A stretch of DNA of 64,000 nucleotides from Clostridium sp. GTDB lineage: Bacteria; Bacillota_I; Bacilli_A; Acholeplasmatales; Anaeroplasmataceae. The notes under the pieces were generated by a model. That model did no database searches, had not been told where the DNA came from, and saw only the letters and a program-made list of their open reading frames with translations. The stretch is from NCBI GenBank assembly GCA_022010015.1, contig CP091735.1, positions 186,001 to 250,000 of the forward strand, read 5' to 3'. Position numbers and translations under genes: made by a program. Below, piece by piece: positions 46,334 through 58,270 of the stretch; position 1 is the stretch's first letter, and every line of letters starts with the position of its first letter.

Positions 46334-47253
46334 TTTTTTATTATTCCCACCAAATCTTTAATTCCTTCTTCAAAAGTATATTTCGGCTCAAAGCCTGTAT
46401 CCTTTTTTAAATTTGATATATCAGCTGTAAGATTCATTGCTTGATGCTCATAATAAGGAATTGCTCCAAGTAAAATTTTACAGTTAATGTTGACTAATTT
46501 ATGCATTGATTTAATATATTCTTTTTAAAGGTCTTGTTTGACCAGATGCAATGCAATATACACTTCCATCAATTCCCTTTTCAGCAACTAGTCGAAAAGC
46601 TTTAGCAGCATCTTTTGAATAAATGTAATCCCAAATTTGATCACCAGCTGTAAATTCGCAATCTTCATTATTGAGCATTTTTTTAATAGATGACATAATC
46701 ATCGTATAATCACCATCATAAGGACCAAATAAACTAAATATTCTACACCAAATATGCCTAATACCAAGTTGTGAGCAATACACTCTAGTCATATGCGATG
46801 TAGATAATTTGGCAGCACCATAAAAATTATCTGGAAAACAATAGTCAGATGGACCTTTTGCTTCATTTGAATGGCCATATTCACTTTGAGATCCTGCACC
46901 AATATAAACTTTACAATTTAGTTCTTTCGCTAAAAAGACAGAATCCATAGAATACTCAATATTCTTGGTTTGAACTAGCGGATTATTTCGGGATTCACCA
47001 TACGTTCCATCCCATGCGAAATGATAAAAAGCATCAATATCATGTGGTAAAAACACTTACTAATGATTTATATTGATTCATATTACATTCAATAATATGG
47101 ACTAATCTGTTCTTTGGAATATTATTGATTCGTTTAGAATTAACTCTACAAATGGCATAAACCTCTACATTTTTTGAAATGAATTCATTTATTAAGGCAA
47201 CACCAACAGCACCAGTTGGGCCAGTAATAACTACTTTACTAATTTTTAAACAT
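46330..47253 (-). CDS. NAD(P)-dependent extended SDR (sugar epimerase/reductase), frameshifted
   Basis: Rossmann start KISKVVITGPTGAVGVALIN with the TGxxGxxG motif, then DIDAFYHFAWDGTYGESRNN, VYIGAGSQSEYGHSNEAKGP (active-site Ser) and PDNFYGAAKLSTSHMTRVYC, giving the YxxxK pair. CRIFSLFGPYDGDYTMIM and AGDQIWDYIYSKDAAKAFRL complete the extended SDR pattern. The C-terminus reads LTADISNLKKDTGFEPKYTF and EEGIKDLVGIIKK. About 307 codons. The start overlaps the stop of the thiamine-dependent enzyme, so it most likely acts on that enzyme's product, for example as a ketone reductase. Confidence 0.88.
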
Positions 47254-49093
47254 TTTTAATAAAGGATTTCCATCTTCCAACATAGGAATAATCATATTAT
47301 TTTTTTCAATTCATCTCTTGATAGGAAAGGTGCTAAATCTTCTAAAAGGTGGTGAAACTAAAGTGCCATCCGGATATTTTTTTGTTGCTGATTTAGGCTC
47401 AAATTTTTTTGATTTTTTTATCAACAAACACTTCAATTATCATTTGTCCTTTTTTATATAAAAATAGAATCAAGTTTTATCATTTCTTAATTTTTTTCAT
47501 TATTGAAATATATGGAATACCATAAGCACATGATATTTTCTCCATTGAAGGAAATGAAATATCATATGAGTCATGTGGACCAACACCAAAGGGTGTATGC
47601 TCCGGAAACAAATTAGCTTCAGTCTGTCTCATTGAATGATAACCATCATTATTAATAACAAATATTTTTTTATTGGAAGTTTATGATGAACTATAGTTTG
47701 TAATTCTTGCAAATTCATTTGAATAGATCCATCTCCAGATAAACATATTATTTCATCTTTCGCAGCAAAACATGCTCCAATTGCAGCCGGAATATCATAT
47801 CCCATTGAAGCTGCACCACTATTAATAATGAATCTTTGACCTTTTTTTATTTCATATCCATGACTTCCAACAACACATGCTGAACCATTTCCAACAACTG
47901 TAATCTTATTTTCAGGTAGACGTTTACTTAATTCTTTAATGAAACAATAAACATTAGCTAATGGAGCCTCAGTATAATGTTTAGGCAAAACGACAGGATA
48001 ATTTTTTTTCCATCCTTGGCAAATTTCATTCCATTCTTTTTTTGGATTTAAAGGTTGTTCAAGTCGCTCTATCAATCTAGAAAGAAATTTTTTTGCATCT
48101 GCCTGAATTGGCATTTCGACATGAATAGATGGTTTTATTAACTCTGCTTCATCAATATCAACCATTATAACAAAGGCTTCTCTAGCCCACTTAGTTTTAT
48201 CATAACCAACTTGTCTAACTCCCAATCTAGAACCTACAGATAATACAAGGTCGCTATTTTGAATGGCCCAATTACCAGGTCTATCACCCATTAAACCGGC
48301 TCTACCAACATATAGCTGGTTATCATCTTCAATAAGATCAATACTATCCCATCCAGTTACTACTGGAATTTGTAATAAATCTATTGCTTTTCTAAATTCT
48401 GTAAATGCATTTGCAATTCTAATACCATTTCCAGCATTAAACACTGGTCGTTTTGATTTTTTTATTTTTTCAATAACTTTATCAATAACTTTGTCATCAA
48501 CATCATAAGTTGATGTGAATCCCTCACTTACAGGATCAAAATGTACAAATTCAGAATCATCAATAATTTTAGATTGAATATCAAGAGGAACATCTAACCA
48601 TACTGGACCAGGTCGACCATTTTTTGCTGAAAATAAAGCTTTTTCCAAATGATACATTGCTAGTTTAGGGTCACTTAGCATTTCAGCATATTTAGTCATA
48701 GGTTCTACTACTTTTACAATATCGAATTCTTGATCTCCCATAGCTCTAACTGCTACACCTGCAGCTCTAGCAGTAGTTGCATATCTAACTTGTCCAGAAA
48801 TAATTAGCATTGGAATAGAATCTAGCCATGCTCCTAAAACACCCGTCAAAGTATTTGTACCACCAGGTCCAGTAGTAACACAAACAACTGGTATCTGTTT
48901 ATTCAAACGTGCATAAGCCTCAGCAGCAATGGCAGCAGCCTGTTCATGCTGAACATAAACACAATTCATTCCATTTTGATGTGCAAATGCATCGTTAAGG
49001 TGCATAGATCCTCCACCTGGAACTGTAAAATCATAAACAATTTCTTGATTAACTAAGTATTGAGCAAAAATGTTCTGCAATTTTCTTTTTCAT
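47239..49093 (-). CDS. Thiamine-diphosphate enzyme of the acetolactate-synthase family in a CDP-sugar module
   Basis: TPP-dependent enzyme with the three ALS domains. The N-terminal PYR domain has YDFTVPGGGSMHLNDAFAH and CVYVQHEQAAAIAAEAYARL (catalytic Glu in HEQAA), then VVCVTTGPGGTNTLTGVLGA. The middle domain has RPVFNAGNGIRIANAFTEFR. The PP domain has NSGAASMGYDIPAAIGACFA and IICLSGDGSIQMNLQELQTI (GDGS...N cofactor motif), ending PFEDLAPFLSRDELKK. The start is the ATG at 49093 after GGAGG (MKKKIAEHFAQYLVNQ). About 617 codons. Coupled to rfbF, rfbG and an SDR, it resembles YerE-type enzymes that add a two-carbon unit to a CDP-keto-sugar rather than making branched amino acids. Confidence 0.9.
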
Positions 49094-49095
49094 CA

Positions 49096-50162
49096 CTATG
49101 CCTCCATAAATATTTTTTTATTTCTTCGTCCATTTCTCTAGAAATGGACTCTCTATCTTCAAAATATACTTTTGTCCATCTAACTATCATTTCAATAGTT
49201 TTATCAATATGCCATCTTGGTTTCCACCCGAAAGCATTTTTGATTTTAGAATTATCAAGTTTTAAAAAAGATGCCTCGTGTGGTCCACCATCATATTTAT
49301 TAACCCATGCTAAATTATTTCCCCAAGTTTTACAAAACATAGTAACTAAATCACCAGTATTGATACAATCACAATCATCAGGTCCGACATTATAGTAACC
49401 AGAATATTTTATATCTTTATACTGTTTTTCACATATTTCAAGGTATACGTATAAAGGTTCTAAAACATGTTGGTAAGGTCTAGTTGAAAAAGGATTTCTA
49501 ACTACTATTTCTTTTTTTTCTTCTATTGCTCTTATACAATCAGGAATAATTCGATCATTAGCAAAATCGCCACCACCAATCACATTTCCAGCTCTTGCCG
49601 TTGAAATAGCACATCTTTCATCTGCAAAAAATGATTTTTTATAACTATGCGTAACAAGTTCGCTACAAGATTTTGAATTACTATAAGGATCATAGCCATC
49701 TAATGGTTCGTTTTTCCTTAAAAAGGATGATTAGGAACATCATCATTTAAATATACTTTATCCGTAGTAACGTTTAAAAAAGATTTTTACTGTTTTTGGA
49801 TAATCTAATGCATTCTAATACATTGACAGTGCCAATAATATTAGTTTCATATGTATACTTAGGCATTTTGTATGAATCTCTAACAATTGGCTGTGCCGCC
49901 AAATGAAAGACAATTTCCGGTTTAAAATCATCAAATATTTCTTTTTAAATGATCATAATCTCTAATATCGCCAATTACTGATATCATTTTATTTTTCAAT
50001 ATTTGCAAATGAAAATAAATTAGGCGTTGTTGGTGGTTCTAAAGAATAACCACAAACAACTGCTCCAGCATTTATTAATATTTTACATAACCAAGATCCC
50101 TTGAAGCCTGTATGACCAGTAACAAGGACTCTTTTAGCCTTATAAAACTCTAAATCAAGCAT
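49096..50162 (-). CDS. rfbG: CDP-glucose 4,6-dehydratase, frameshifted
   Basis: Converts CDP-glucose to CDP-4-keto-6-deoxyglucose. N-terminus MLDLEFYKAKRVLVTGHTGF then KGSWLCKILINAGAVVCGYS (Rossmann), EPLDGYDPYSNSKSCSELVT with the YxxxK pair, STARAGNVIGGGDFANDRII, PDCIRAIEEKKEIVVRNPFS, TRPYQHVLEPLYVYLEICEK and NAFGWKPRWHIDKTIEMIVR: all diagnostic of RfbG. ATG at 50162 follows GGAGGTAACT. About 355 codons. The stop is uncertain: 49096 if the A-run near 49116 has eight bases, otherwise the frame runs on to 49053 across the next start. It acts after rfbF and before the TPP enzyme. Confidence 0.94.
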
Positions 50163-50190
50163 AGTTACCTCCTATACATAAAGAAATGTG

Positions 50191-50978
50191 TTAATCATTC
50201 CAAATTTTTCCATGGAGCTTTACCATTAATCCATAGTTCTTCTAATTTGTTTCTTTTCATTCAATGTATCCATACATTGCCAATATCCTTTGTGAATATA
50301 ATAAGAAAGTTCTTTATTTTTTTAACCAACGTTTTTCAAAGGGTAATCCTCAAATGGTACTTCATCACCAGCAATATAATCAAAAAAATTTGTGGTTCCA
50401 TAACCATAAAGCCAATATTTATTAAATCTCCATCAAAATCAGACTTTTTCTCTAAATGCAGCAATGGTACCGTCTTTGTTAATAGCAACTACACCTTTTG
50501 ATTGTCCAAAATTATATACAGACATCGTCCCAATCTTTCCAGATTTAATATGTGTTTCAATAACTTCATTCATATTTATATCACCAACAGCATCACCATA
50601 AGTAACAATAAATGGTTCATTTCCAATATATTTTTGAATACGTTTAATTCTTCCACCAGTTTGTGTATGTAAACCAGTATCGACAACTGTCACTTTCCAA
50701 TTATCATTTGAACGTTCATGAATAATTCTTTGATTTGACATCATATCAAATGTAACATCATTATTGTACAAAAAAATAATGAGCAAAAATATTCCTTAAT
50801 AATATTTTTGTTTGTATCCCACATATAATAAAATCATTAAACCCTTGTGCAGAAAAAAATTTTTCATAATATGAACTAAAATTGGCATTTCACCAATTTC
50901 AATCATTGGCTTTGGTTTTTAAATGAGATTCCTCAGATATTCTCGTTCCTAAGCCACCAGCTAAAATTACAACCTTCA
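50191..50978 (-). CDS. rfbF: Glucose-1-phosphate cytidylyltransferase, frameshifted
   Basis: Makes CDP-glucose from glucose 1-phosphate and CTP. N-terminus MKVVILAGGLGTRISEESHL (nucleotide loop), then KPKPMIEIGEMPILVHIMK-like residues, YNNDVTFDMMSNQRIIHERS, WKVTVVDTGLHTQTGGRIKR, FIVTYGDAVGDINMNEVIET (metal Asp in GDAVG) and NIGFMVMEPQIFDYI. The C-terminus is KGYWQCMDTLNEKKQLEELW. About 262 codons. First enzyme of the CDP branch; 28 bases before rfbG. Breaks occur at A/T runs near 50325, 50440 and 50775-50930. Confidence 0.93.
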
Positions 50979-50982
50979 TAAT

Positions 50983-51968
50983 CTAATTACTCCTTCTATG
51001 CTTTAACTTATAATACAATTTGCAAATGAATGATGGAAGACAATTAAATAACAAAACTTTGACATATTTTTCTTTTTTTGATATATCGATAATATCCCTA
51101 TATTTAGTTCTATCAATATTATTACACTTAGCCCAATAAATTAATTTTTAAATATCTCGAAACGAGCAATTTTGTTAATTGTTTTTTTGATAACCACATA
51201 TCTCATAGCCATATTTTTAACAAATTATAATAATTTCTACCAAACACTTTAAATCTATCATAATCAGGTTCATATAACAAATCACGTTTTTGCAACAACT
51301 ACGTCAGAATAAAAAAAGCTAATTTTTTTCAGAATCTATAGTTGAATTAAATAACATATATGATTGAAGCCAATTTGTATTTATAAATTTTTTTCCGAAT
51401 TATTCAAATTGATATTTTTTTGTATTAAAAAAATCATACCTGACAAGAAAGATATTTCATTATTAACATATTTAATAAATTCTTTTTTTGAAAGATATGG
51501 TGCTAATTCCTTGCCATTATATAATTTTTTTGTGTTCAAGTGAATAATCAATTATATTTTTCAGAAAAAAATACATAATATTCACATAAATAAAATGTAG
51601 ACTATTATGTTTTTTTCAAGAAATTCCACGAGTTTCTTTAGTTTTTCCATCACAATAAACATCATCGTCTGACATTAAATGACAAAAAAATTAGAATTTA
51701 ACTCAGTAGATAATATTTTTTTAAAAAAATTTCTATCTGGACCAATGTTAGTCTCATTTCTTATATATTTAATATTTTTCAAATTTCTTCATATATTCGT
51801 TACATAATTCAAAAGTATCATCAAATGAACAATTATCAAAAAAATTATAATATCAATTTTACTAATAATATCATTATCAAATTGTTTGATTATTGAATCG
51901 AGGCACTCCTTTAATTTAGTTGAACGCATATATGTTGGAATACAAATAGATAAAATTTTATGACACAC
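50983..51968 (-). CDS. Family 2 glycosyltransferase, frameshifted
   Basis: GT-A fold. It begins at a GTG (51968): KILSICIPTYMRSTKLKECL, DSIIKQFDNDIISKIDIIIF and DNCSFDDTFELCNEYMKKFE, the standard GT2 start. NYFWLMSDDDVYCDGKTKKL carries the DxD-type metal motif (SDDD). The C-terminal part is broken but contains NGKELAPYLSKKEFIKYVNN and EPDYDRFKVFGRNYYNLLK. About 328 codons. The stop overlaps the Shine-Dalgarno region of rfbF. It transfers one sugar of the repeat unit; donor and acceptor are unknown. Confidence 0.85.
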
Positions 51969-51981
51969 AATCTCACATCCC

Positions 51982-52487
51982 TTAACTTAAAATAGGTGCT
52001 TTCGGTAGTTTATAGTTTATTGTTTCATTACGCTTTTTTTATAATTTGAGCCGGATTACCTGCAACAACGCAAAAATCCGGAACATCTTTTTGTTACAAC
52101 GGCTCCAGCAGCCACAACAGCACCTTCACCAATCACAATTCCTGGTAAAATAATAGCCGACGTACAAATCCATGCTCTATCTTTAATTATTGTTTTTTTC
52201 ACCATTCCAATAAAGTCATTACTATTGATATCATGAGTGCCTGAAATCAATTTACAATAAGAGGCAATCACAACATTATTTCCAATTTCTAGTCCTCCTC
52301 TAGCATCAAGTAGACAATGCCACCCAACTTGAGACCTCTCACCAACTTTTTAATCCATTGATTTTTTTAAAATCTCCGTGTTTCTATAAATTACTGTTTT
52401 CTTTTTTATTTTAGCACCATATAACTTTAACCACATTTTTTTCTTATCTTTCTTGATGGTATTTTTATTTATTAATGAATTACCCAA
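51982..52487 (-). CDS. WcaF/LacA-type hexapeptide acyltransferase, frameshifted
   Basis: Left-handed beta-helix acyltransferase: MWLKLYGAKIKKKTVIYRNT, ILKNQWIKVGERSQVGWHCL, LDARGGLEIGNNVVIASYCK, LISGTHDINSNDFIGMVKKT (the catalytic His in GTHD), IIKDRAWICTSAIILPGIVI and GEGAVVAAGAVVTKDVPDFC, then VVAGNPAQIIKKR. A TTG at 52487 follows GGAGAA and gives 17 extra residues; the ATG at 52435 has no ribosome site. About 168 codons. Putative O-acetylation of the polymer or its precursor. Confidence 0.83.
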
Positions 52488-52538
52488 AAAAATTCTCCAA
52501 ATTTATGCCAAACTTTGTTTAAAAAAACATTTCTTACA

Positions 52539-53692
52539 TTATCCTCTTATTTCATTAATTATATTTAATATTTGTGTAGCACTTTTTCATTCTTGTAAAT
52601 TCCCTTGCTTTCGCAATGCTTTTTATCATAAATATCTTTTTTTCTCTAATTCATTTTAAATTGGATACCTTTTTTTCATTTGTTCATAAATTTGTAAATA
52701 ATTTAGCGGATCATCAACCATAAAAACCAATTTCATCCGCAACTTCTTTCATTCCAGAGCAATTTGATGTTACAACTGGTAATCCAACAGACATAGCCTC
52801 AAGAATAGGCAAACCAAAAACCTTCATATAAAGAAGGGAAAATCAAAAAAATTGAGCATTACGATATAAAATTTCTTTTTTTCTACCGAAGATACATAAC
52901 CAGTCATTATAATATCATTTTTTTGTATGGTGATGAATCAATTTCAAATAATATTTTTTTCGTCTTCCAGCCTAATCCACCAACCAGCACAAGTTTAATT
53001 TCACTACCATCTTCCCTATATCTATTAAAAAGCCCTAATTATATTTACAATATTTTTTTCTAGGTTCAATGGTACTGACAAATAACATATATTTGCCATT
53101 AATATTATACTTATCCATTGTATTATCAACATCTTCTATTTCATATTCAACTTTTTTTATCTCTATATGGAGAATCACCAGCATAAACAACTTCAACCTT
53201 GTCAAAAAAATATTATAGAACTTTTTTTATATCAGCTTTCGTTGTTTGACTTACAGCAATAATTTTTTTGTTGCTTCCTTGCACATTTTTTTCAAGAACA
53301 TTTTTTTATAAAATGTATTTAACTTAGTACTAATATTTTTTTAAACCTCAATATTGCTAAATCGTGAACCGTTAAAATCGTTTTTATAATGCCTTGATTT
53401 TTTAGGTAAGCAATGATCTGGACCCCAAAAAACATCAATTTTATCATTAATTAAGATCTTCTTTAATTTTTGTTCTCACAAAAAAATTGTACCACTTTTT
53501 TTGCATTAAAAAAATTTTAATTTGAAAATTTTTTGGTAAAGAAAAATCAAGTTTGAATGGTTTATTCGAATATAAAATATATTGATTTTCGTTATCTATA
53601 ATCGAAAGATTTTTTTAATTATATCTGCACAATAAATAGATATTCCTGTCCATCTTCTTGATAGACATTTCACGTCAATTCCTATTTTTCAT
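52539..53692 (-). CDS. Family 4 glycosyltransferase, frameshifted
   Basis: GT-B fold transferase: MKIGIDVKCLSRRWTGISIY (typical GT4 start with the GxG-like acceptor loop), KIDVFWGPDHCLPKKSRH, KKIIAVSQTTKADIKKVLNF, NGKYMLFVSTIEPRKNIVNI (the E-P-R-K-N motif), IKLVLVGGLGWKTKNIIFEI, KNDIIMTGYVSSVEKKEILY and FPSLYEGFGLPILEAMSVGL, the EGFGLPxLE donor site, then VVTSNCSGMKEV. About 384 codons. It overlaps the end of the preceding glycosyltransferase. Several A/T-run breaks. Confidence 0.88.
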
Positions 53693-54745
53693 AGCCAATC
53701 TCCTCACAAAACACATTATAATTTTTCTTTACATACTGTCTTCATATCATATTTCATTCCAAAAACATTTAGCTTCCATTTTTTTAATAAATCGTCTTTT
53801 TAATATTGCTTTTTTTAAACCATTTGAAAATGAATCAGAATCATAACCATTAATGTTCACAATAAAATTTTTCATTTTGTAATTTTTTTGATCAAAATGT
53901 CCAATGCAAATACACCCAAATTGAGCGCTTGTAACAAAACTCGAATTATTAATGTATACACATGGTTTTTATCGGAAGAATCGAATACTTCGCAGCAGAT
54001 AAATGTTTAGCTATTTCAATATCTGACAAATTTTTTTCAATATACATATATCTTCAGAAGATTCAATAGTAATATCTGATGCTGTTAATATTTCAAGTTT
54101 ATATTCCCTATCTTTATTAAATACCTTCCAAGCTGCTAACATTTCATGAAAAGCTTTTTGATGAATTAATCAAGCCAAAATAAACAAATATTTTTTTGAT
54201 TTTTTTAACCATTTTATCAATTGATGCATCAAAATTTATACCTGCAGGAATTTTTTTCTTAAATAAATATTATTATTATATTTGAGAAGTTTTTTTCTCT
54301 ATCGTCTTTATTCGTAGTTAATATAAAACTTGAATATTTTTGATAATTTTTCTTATATACATTCTTTTTAATCCAATGCACCCTAGAATATTCATGTAAC
54401 GAAAGAGCTAGTTTAACATTATATTTACTGCATAATTTACTTAAGCGCTTATACTTTATAATAAACAATGGATTTTTCTTCTACAAAAGGATACTCTACT
54501 AATACCAAATCTGGTTTATCATTTTTTTATTTTTTTAATCATATCATTAGTACTATGAATCATTTTTCAATGAAAAAAATTCTTCGTATTTTAGATAAAC
54601 CAACCGTATTTGAACTAAATACTTTATAATCAAGATTAAAATATATTTCTTTCAATTTATTCATAAAATTATATGAATATTTACCAATTCCATCCGCATT
54701 GTTACCATAGTTATTTGCTAGTGTATAAATCTTCACAATCATCAT
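53682..54745 (-). CDS. Glycosyltransferase, GT-B type, frameshifted
   Basis: MMIVKIYTLANNYGNNADGI then GKYSYNFMNKLKEIYFNLDY is a GT-B N-terminus with the GxGxYxxxL pattern. Next are KNDKPDLVLVEYPFVEEKSI, LALSLHEYSRVHWIKKNVYK, ILTTNKDDREKN, AFHEMLAAWKVFNKDREYKL, EILTASDITIES, and AQFGCICIGHFDQKNYKMKN in the C-terminal donor-binding half. About 354 codons. It overlaps the polymerase gene upstream by about 35 bases and the next glycosyltransferase by about 11. No obvious EX7E motif, so the CAZy family is less certain than for its neighbours. Confidence 0.72.
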
Positions 54746-56015
54746 TTCCCTTCAAATAATTATTATATGCAATTAAAATTGCAACTTGAGTCCATAAAAA
54801 AATATAACCACATATTTCCAACAAGTAAATAGTGAACAAATTGTGTCAATATACCAAATTTTATTGCTTTTTGATATTGTATCTCTAGATTCAATTTTTT
54901 TAATATTGCAACAAAAAAATACAAAAGTAAATTTACCAGACCAATTATACCCCTATCAACAAGAGTTGATAAATATAAATTATACGCCTCTTCAACATCA
55001 TTTACTAATAAATTTGAGTTGTGAAGTGAACTAAAATAATAAAACCCAGTCCCATTTCCAAAAAAATTTTCTTGAAAAAAATGATGATGATTTAAATAAT
55101 TCAATAGAATGTTGTAAGTGTTGACTTCTATCTGTAGCACTCCAATCCATCACACCAGAATTTCCACCAGTTAGAAATCCAAGCATTTTATTAATCATTG
55201 AAAACAAGTATGTTCTAAATGGTGTTATAAGAGCAAAAAAATGATTAGAATAAAAGCAATAATTGTTAAAGAACAAATTCTATTTATAAAATTCCTTTTT
55301 ACTTGTTTGCAAAATTCTAATTAAAGAAAAAAACATAGTTTAAAAATCAAAATGCAAAAGAGCAAACGGTGAAAAGGTTATAATCAAATAAAAAAAACAG
55401 CTAAAAAAACAAGTATATTTCATTGCCTTTTTTTATTTATCGTAAAATAATATAATGGCATCGCAAGTATTGGAACAATATACGCTGGTTCAGAAGCTGT
55501 TCCAATAAATCTATATATTTGAATTTTTTTCCTACCATTATTTTTTTGAATTGGTTCAATAAAATTAAAAGCCAACAACTTGAATGTGAAAAAAACATAT
55601 TCTAATACAAAAAGGAATTTGAACAATTAAAATCAGTTTACATAAATTTTCGATTAAGTTATTATTAACTTTTTTTCTAGTAATTATTATTAAAAGTAGA
55701 AAAAGTAAAATAGAAAAAGATTTTTTTCGCGACAAATTTAAGAAAAAATGAATGGTTTATGTTATCATAATTAATTGTACTAAGTATTATTGCTAAAAAC
55801 CAAGTTGATTAACAAACCAAATATAATTAAATATTCACTTTTTTTGTTCTTGGTCTATGTATTTTTTTATTTAAACTAGAAATAATCTCATAGCCGATAC
55901 ATAATTCTCCAAGTTTAATTGGAATCTTAGATATTGTTAATGAAAAAAAGCATCACTAGTTGCATAAAAAAATTGACATTATTTTATTCTTTATTTTTTT
56001 CATAAATTCAGTCAC
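54711..56015 (-). CDS. Wzy-type polysaccharide polymerase, frameshifted
   Basis: Strongly hydrophobic protein with about ten helices over several frames. Pieces: FFSLTISKIPIKLGELCIGY, YIVPILAMPLYYFTI, FALITPFRTYLFSMINKML, GFLTGGNSGVMDWSATDRSQ (polar periplasmic loop), NDVEEAYNLYLSTLVDRGII, GLVNLLLYFFVAILKK and FLWTQVAILIAYNNYLKGND. The loop between late helices (EEAYNLYLSTLVDRGIIGLV) is typical of O-antigen polymerases and ligases. It starts from a GTG at 56015 downstream of AGGAGG. About 434 codons. Gene order suits the main repeat-unit polymerase. Confidence 0.75.
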
Positions 56016-56043
56016 ATTCTTTTTATGACTATTTCCTCCTTAA

Positions 56044-57187
56044 CTACAAATTTAAATTTGGCCATTTAAACTTTTTTTGAAGTTCATATACGAAAAGTTG
56101 TTGCGAACTCTTTCGTATCCATTCTTTCCAAACTCATCTTTTAAATTTACACTATCATTAATTTTTTTCAATCGCTTTTTGCAAATTCAACATAGTCTTT
56201 ATTTGGAACTTCTATTCCTGTTTCACCATTTATACTCACATAATTTACACCAGAACCTGGGATTGTAAAAGTAACAGTTGGTTTACCAAAAATACATAGC
56301 TTCAGCTAATCCAATTCCAAATGCCTCATTTTTTGTAATTGAAGGAAAGCAAAAAATATCACATGCATTAAGGTATACTTTTAAATCATCATCAGATATT
56401 TTACCCAAAAAAATAATTTTTTTATCATCTTTCGCTTCTTTAATTAATTCATCTGTAAGTGGGCCGTGTCCACCAATCAAAACAACATAATCATCGTTTA
56501 GAAGCTTACTCGCTTTTTATTAAATATGTTAAACCTTTATATTCAACATGTCTTCCAAAAGGCAAAACAAATTGTCTTTCCAAAATACTTTTTTTAATTT
56601 CATTTGTTTTTTTCAATAACGTTGTCATTAATCTTTAATCTTTTTTCATTTATACAGCATGGAACAACAACACATTTTTCCTTATACTTACTTAACCAAG
56701 GACTTCCATCTATATAGTTAGATGAAGTGGCTATTATTTTATCAGCATATTTTTAATAAACGAGTATTTTTGACCTTTAAAAAAATTTTTTTCCAAGTGT
56801 TTTTCTGCTTTGTTATATCTAAATGCCAATAAAGAATAAAAAGTAAATGTCTTACTTTTTTTAAATATTTCATTAAGAAATGAGCTACAAACGGATTAGG
56901 GTAATGAAAAAAATAACAATATCTGGCTTAAATTCTTTCATCAATTTCTTTAATTGTTTTTGAATAAGACAAAGCAATTGATTGCGATGCAATCTTTGCT
57001 TGACAATTAACTCTTATAACTTCAACATTATCTACTTTATCAGTTACATTACCCTTTTTGGTGATTAAAGCAAATAACTTTCTGCTCATAATCATTATTT
57101 AAAGCATTCACGCAATCACTTGCAACTTGTTTCTACCCCACCAACAAAAGGATGATAGTATTTAGAAATATGTAATATTCTTTTCAT
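56044..57187 (-). CDS. Family 4 glycosyltransferase, frameshifted
   Basis: MKRILHISKYYHPFVGGVEQ is a typical GT4 start. Then YEQKVICFNHQKGN, TDKVDNVEVIRV, KSKTFTFYSLLAFRYNKAEK, KIIATSSNYIDGSPWLSKYK and CVVVPCCINEKRLKINDNVI; DYVVLIGGHGPLTDELIKEA then KIIFLGKISDDDLKVYLNAC (donor-site Rossmann), DIFCFPSITKNEAFGIGLAE (EAFGIGLAE, EX7E) and PTVTFTIPGSGVNYV. About 381 codons. ATG at 57187 after GGAGAAATG. It lies 13 bases from manC, so a mannose or GDP-sugar donor is plausible but unproven. Confidence 0.9.
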
Positions 57188-57200
57188 CCTATCATTTCTC

Positions 57201-58269
57201 CTATTCTTTATAATAATTTAATAATCTTTTTTTAATATCCTGATTCTTACTTTTTATCGCAAATTAAAATATTATCTTTTGTTATAGCAATAATCATATT
57301 TTTTTAACACCTAATAAAGATAATCTTTGATAATTACCATCACTTACAATAATATTATTATTTGAATCAACTAAAATAGTGTTAACATTTCTAACAACAT
57401 TATCATTTTCGTCACTAGCAAATAATTCCTCAAAGGCCAAATAATTTCCAACATCATTCCACCCAAAAGCTGATGGAATCACAACAATATTTTTTTAGCA
57501 TGCTCCATTACAGCGAAATCAATTGATTTTTTTCAAAATTCATAAATTCGTTTTTTTAACCTTTATAGCAGTATTTATGCCATCATTGAAATCAAACAAG
57601 CATTTAATCTTTTTGATAGTTTCAAAATGATTTGGTGAATGTTTTTTTCCAATGCTTCAATTATTATATCATACTTAAATATAAACATTCCACTATTCCA
57701 TAGAAATTTTCCTGATTCATAATATTTTTTTGCAACATCATACTGGGGTTTTTTTCTTTAAATCCTAAAGATTTTGTTGGAACTTTTAATTTTGCATCAG
57801 CAACCTCTATATAACCATACCCTGTTTCTGGATATTCTGGTTTAATTCCCAATGTAACAATATTATTCTTTTCAGCTTCTGCTTCAGCAATTTTTATAAC
57901 TTTTCTAAATTCTTCGTCATCTGCAATTAAATGATCAGATGCTAAAACACAAATCGTAGGATTATCATAATATTTGGAAATCATTGTTGAACCATAGGCA
58001 ATAGCAGCTGCTGTATCTCTAAATGCCGGCTCAATAATTATTCTAGAATCTGGTACTTCTTTTAAGTCATCTTTTAAAGCTGCAACTTGAATTTCGTTAG
58101 TTGCAATAAAAATCCTATTTTCATCAACCAAAGGAAGAACTCTTTCATAAGCCAATCTAATAAGTGATTTGTTAGAAAAAACTTTCAATAACTGCTTTGG
58201 TTTTTCTTTAGTAGAAAGTGGCCAAAAACGTTCACCAGAACCACCAGCCATAATTAAAAATGTTAGCAT
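57201..58269 (-). CDS. manC: Mannose-1-phosphate guanylyltransferase, frameshifted
   Basis: Makes GDP-mannose. MLTFLIMAGGSGERFWPLST then KEKPKQLLKVFSNKSLIRLA is the pyrophosphorylase signature. Also IFIATNEIQVAALKDDL, IIEPAFRDTAAAIAYGSTMI, ICVLASDHLIADDEEFRKVI, NIVTLGIKPEYPETGYGYIE and IPSAFGWNDVGNYLAFEELF, all characteristic. About 356 codons: the nucleotidyltransferase domain alone, without the type II isomerase domain. One base separates its ATG from the gmd stop. Bre aks cluster at A/T runs near 57490-57780. Confidence 0.94.
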
Positions 58270-58270
58270 C

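Noticed and set aside
47239..49093. Housekeeping acetolactate synthase for branched amino acids
   Set aside because: It sits inside a CDP-sugar operon and no ilvN or other ilv genes are nearby.
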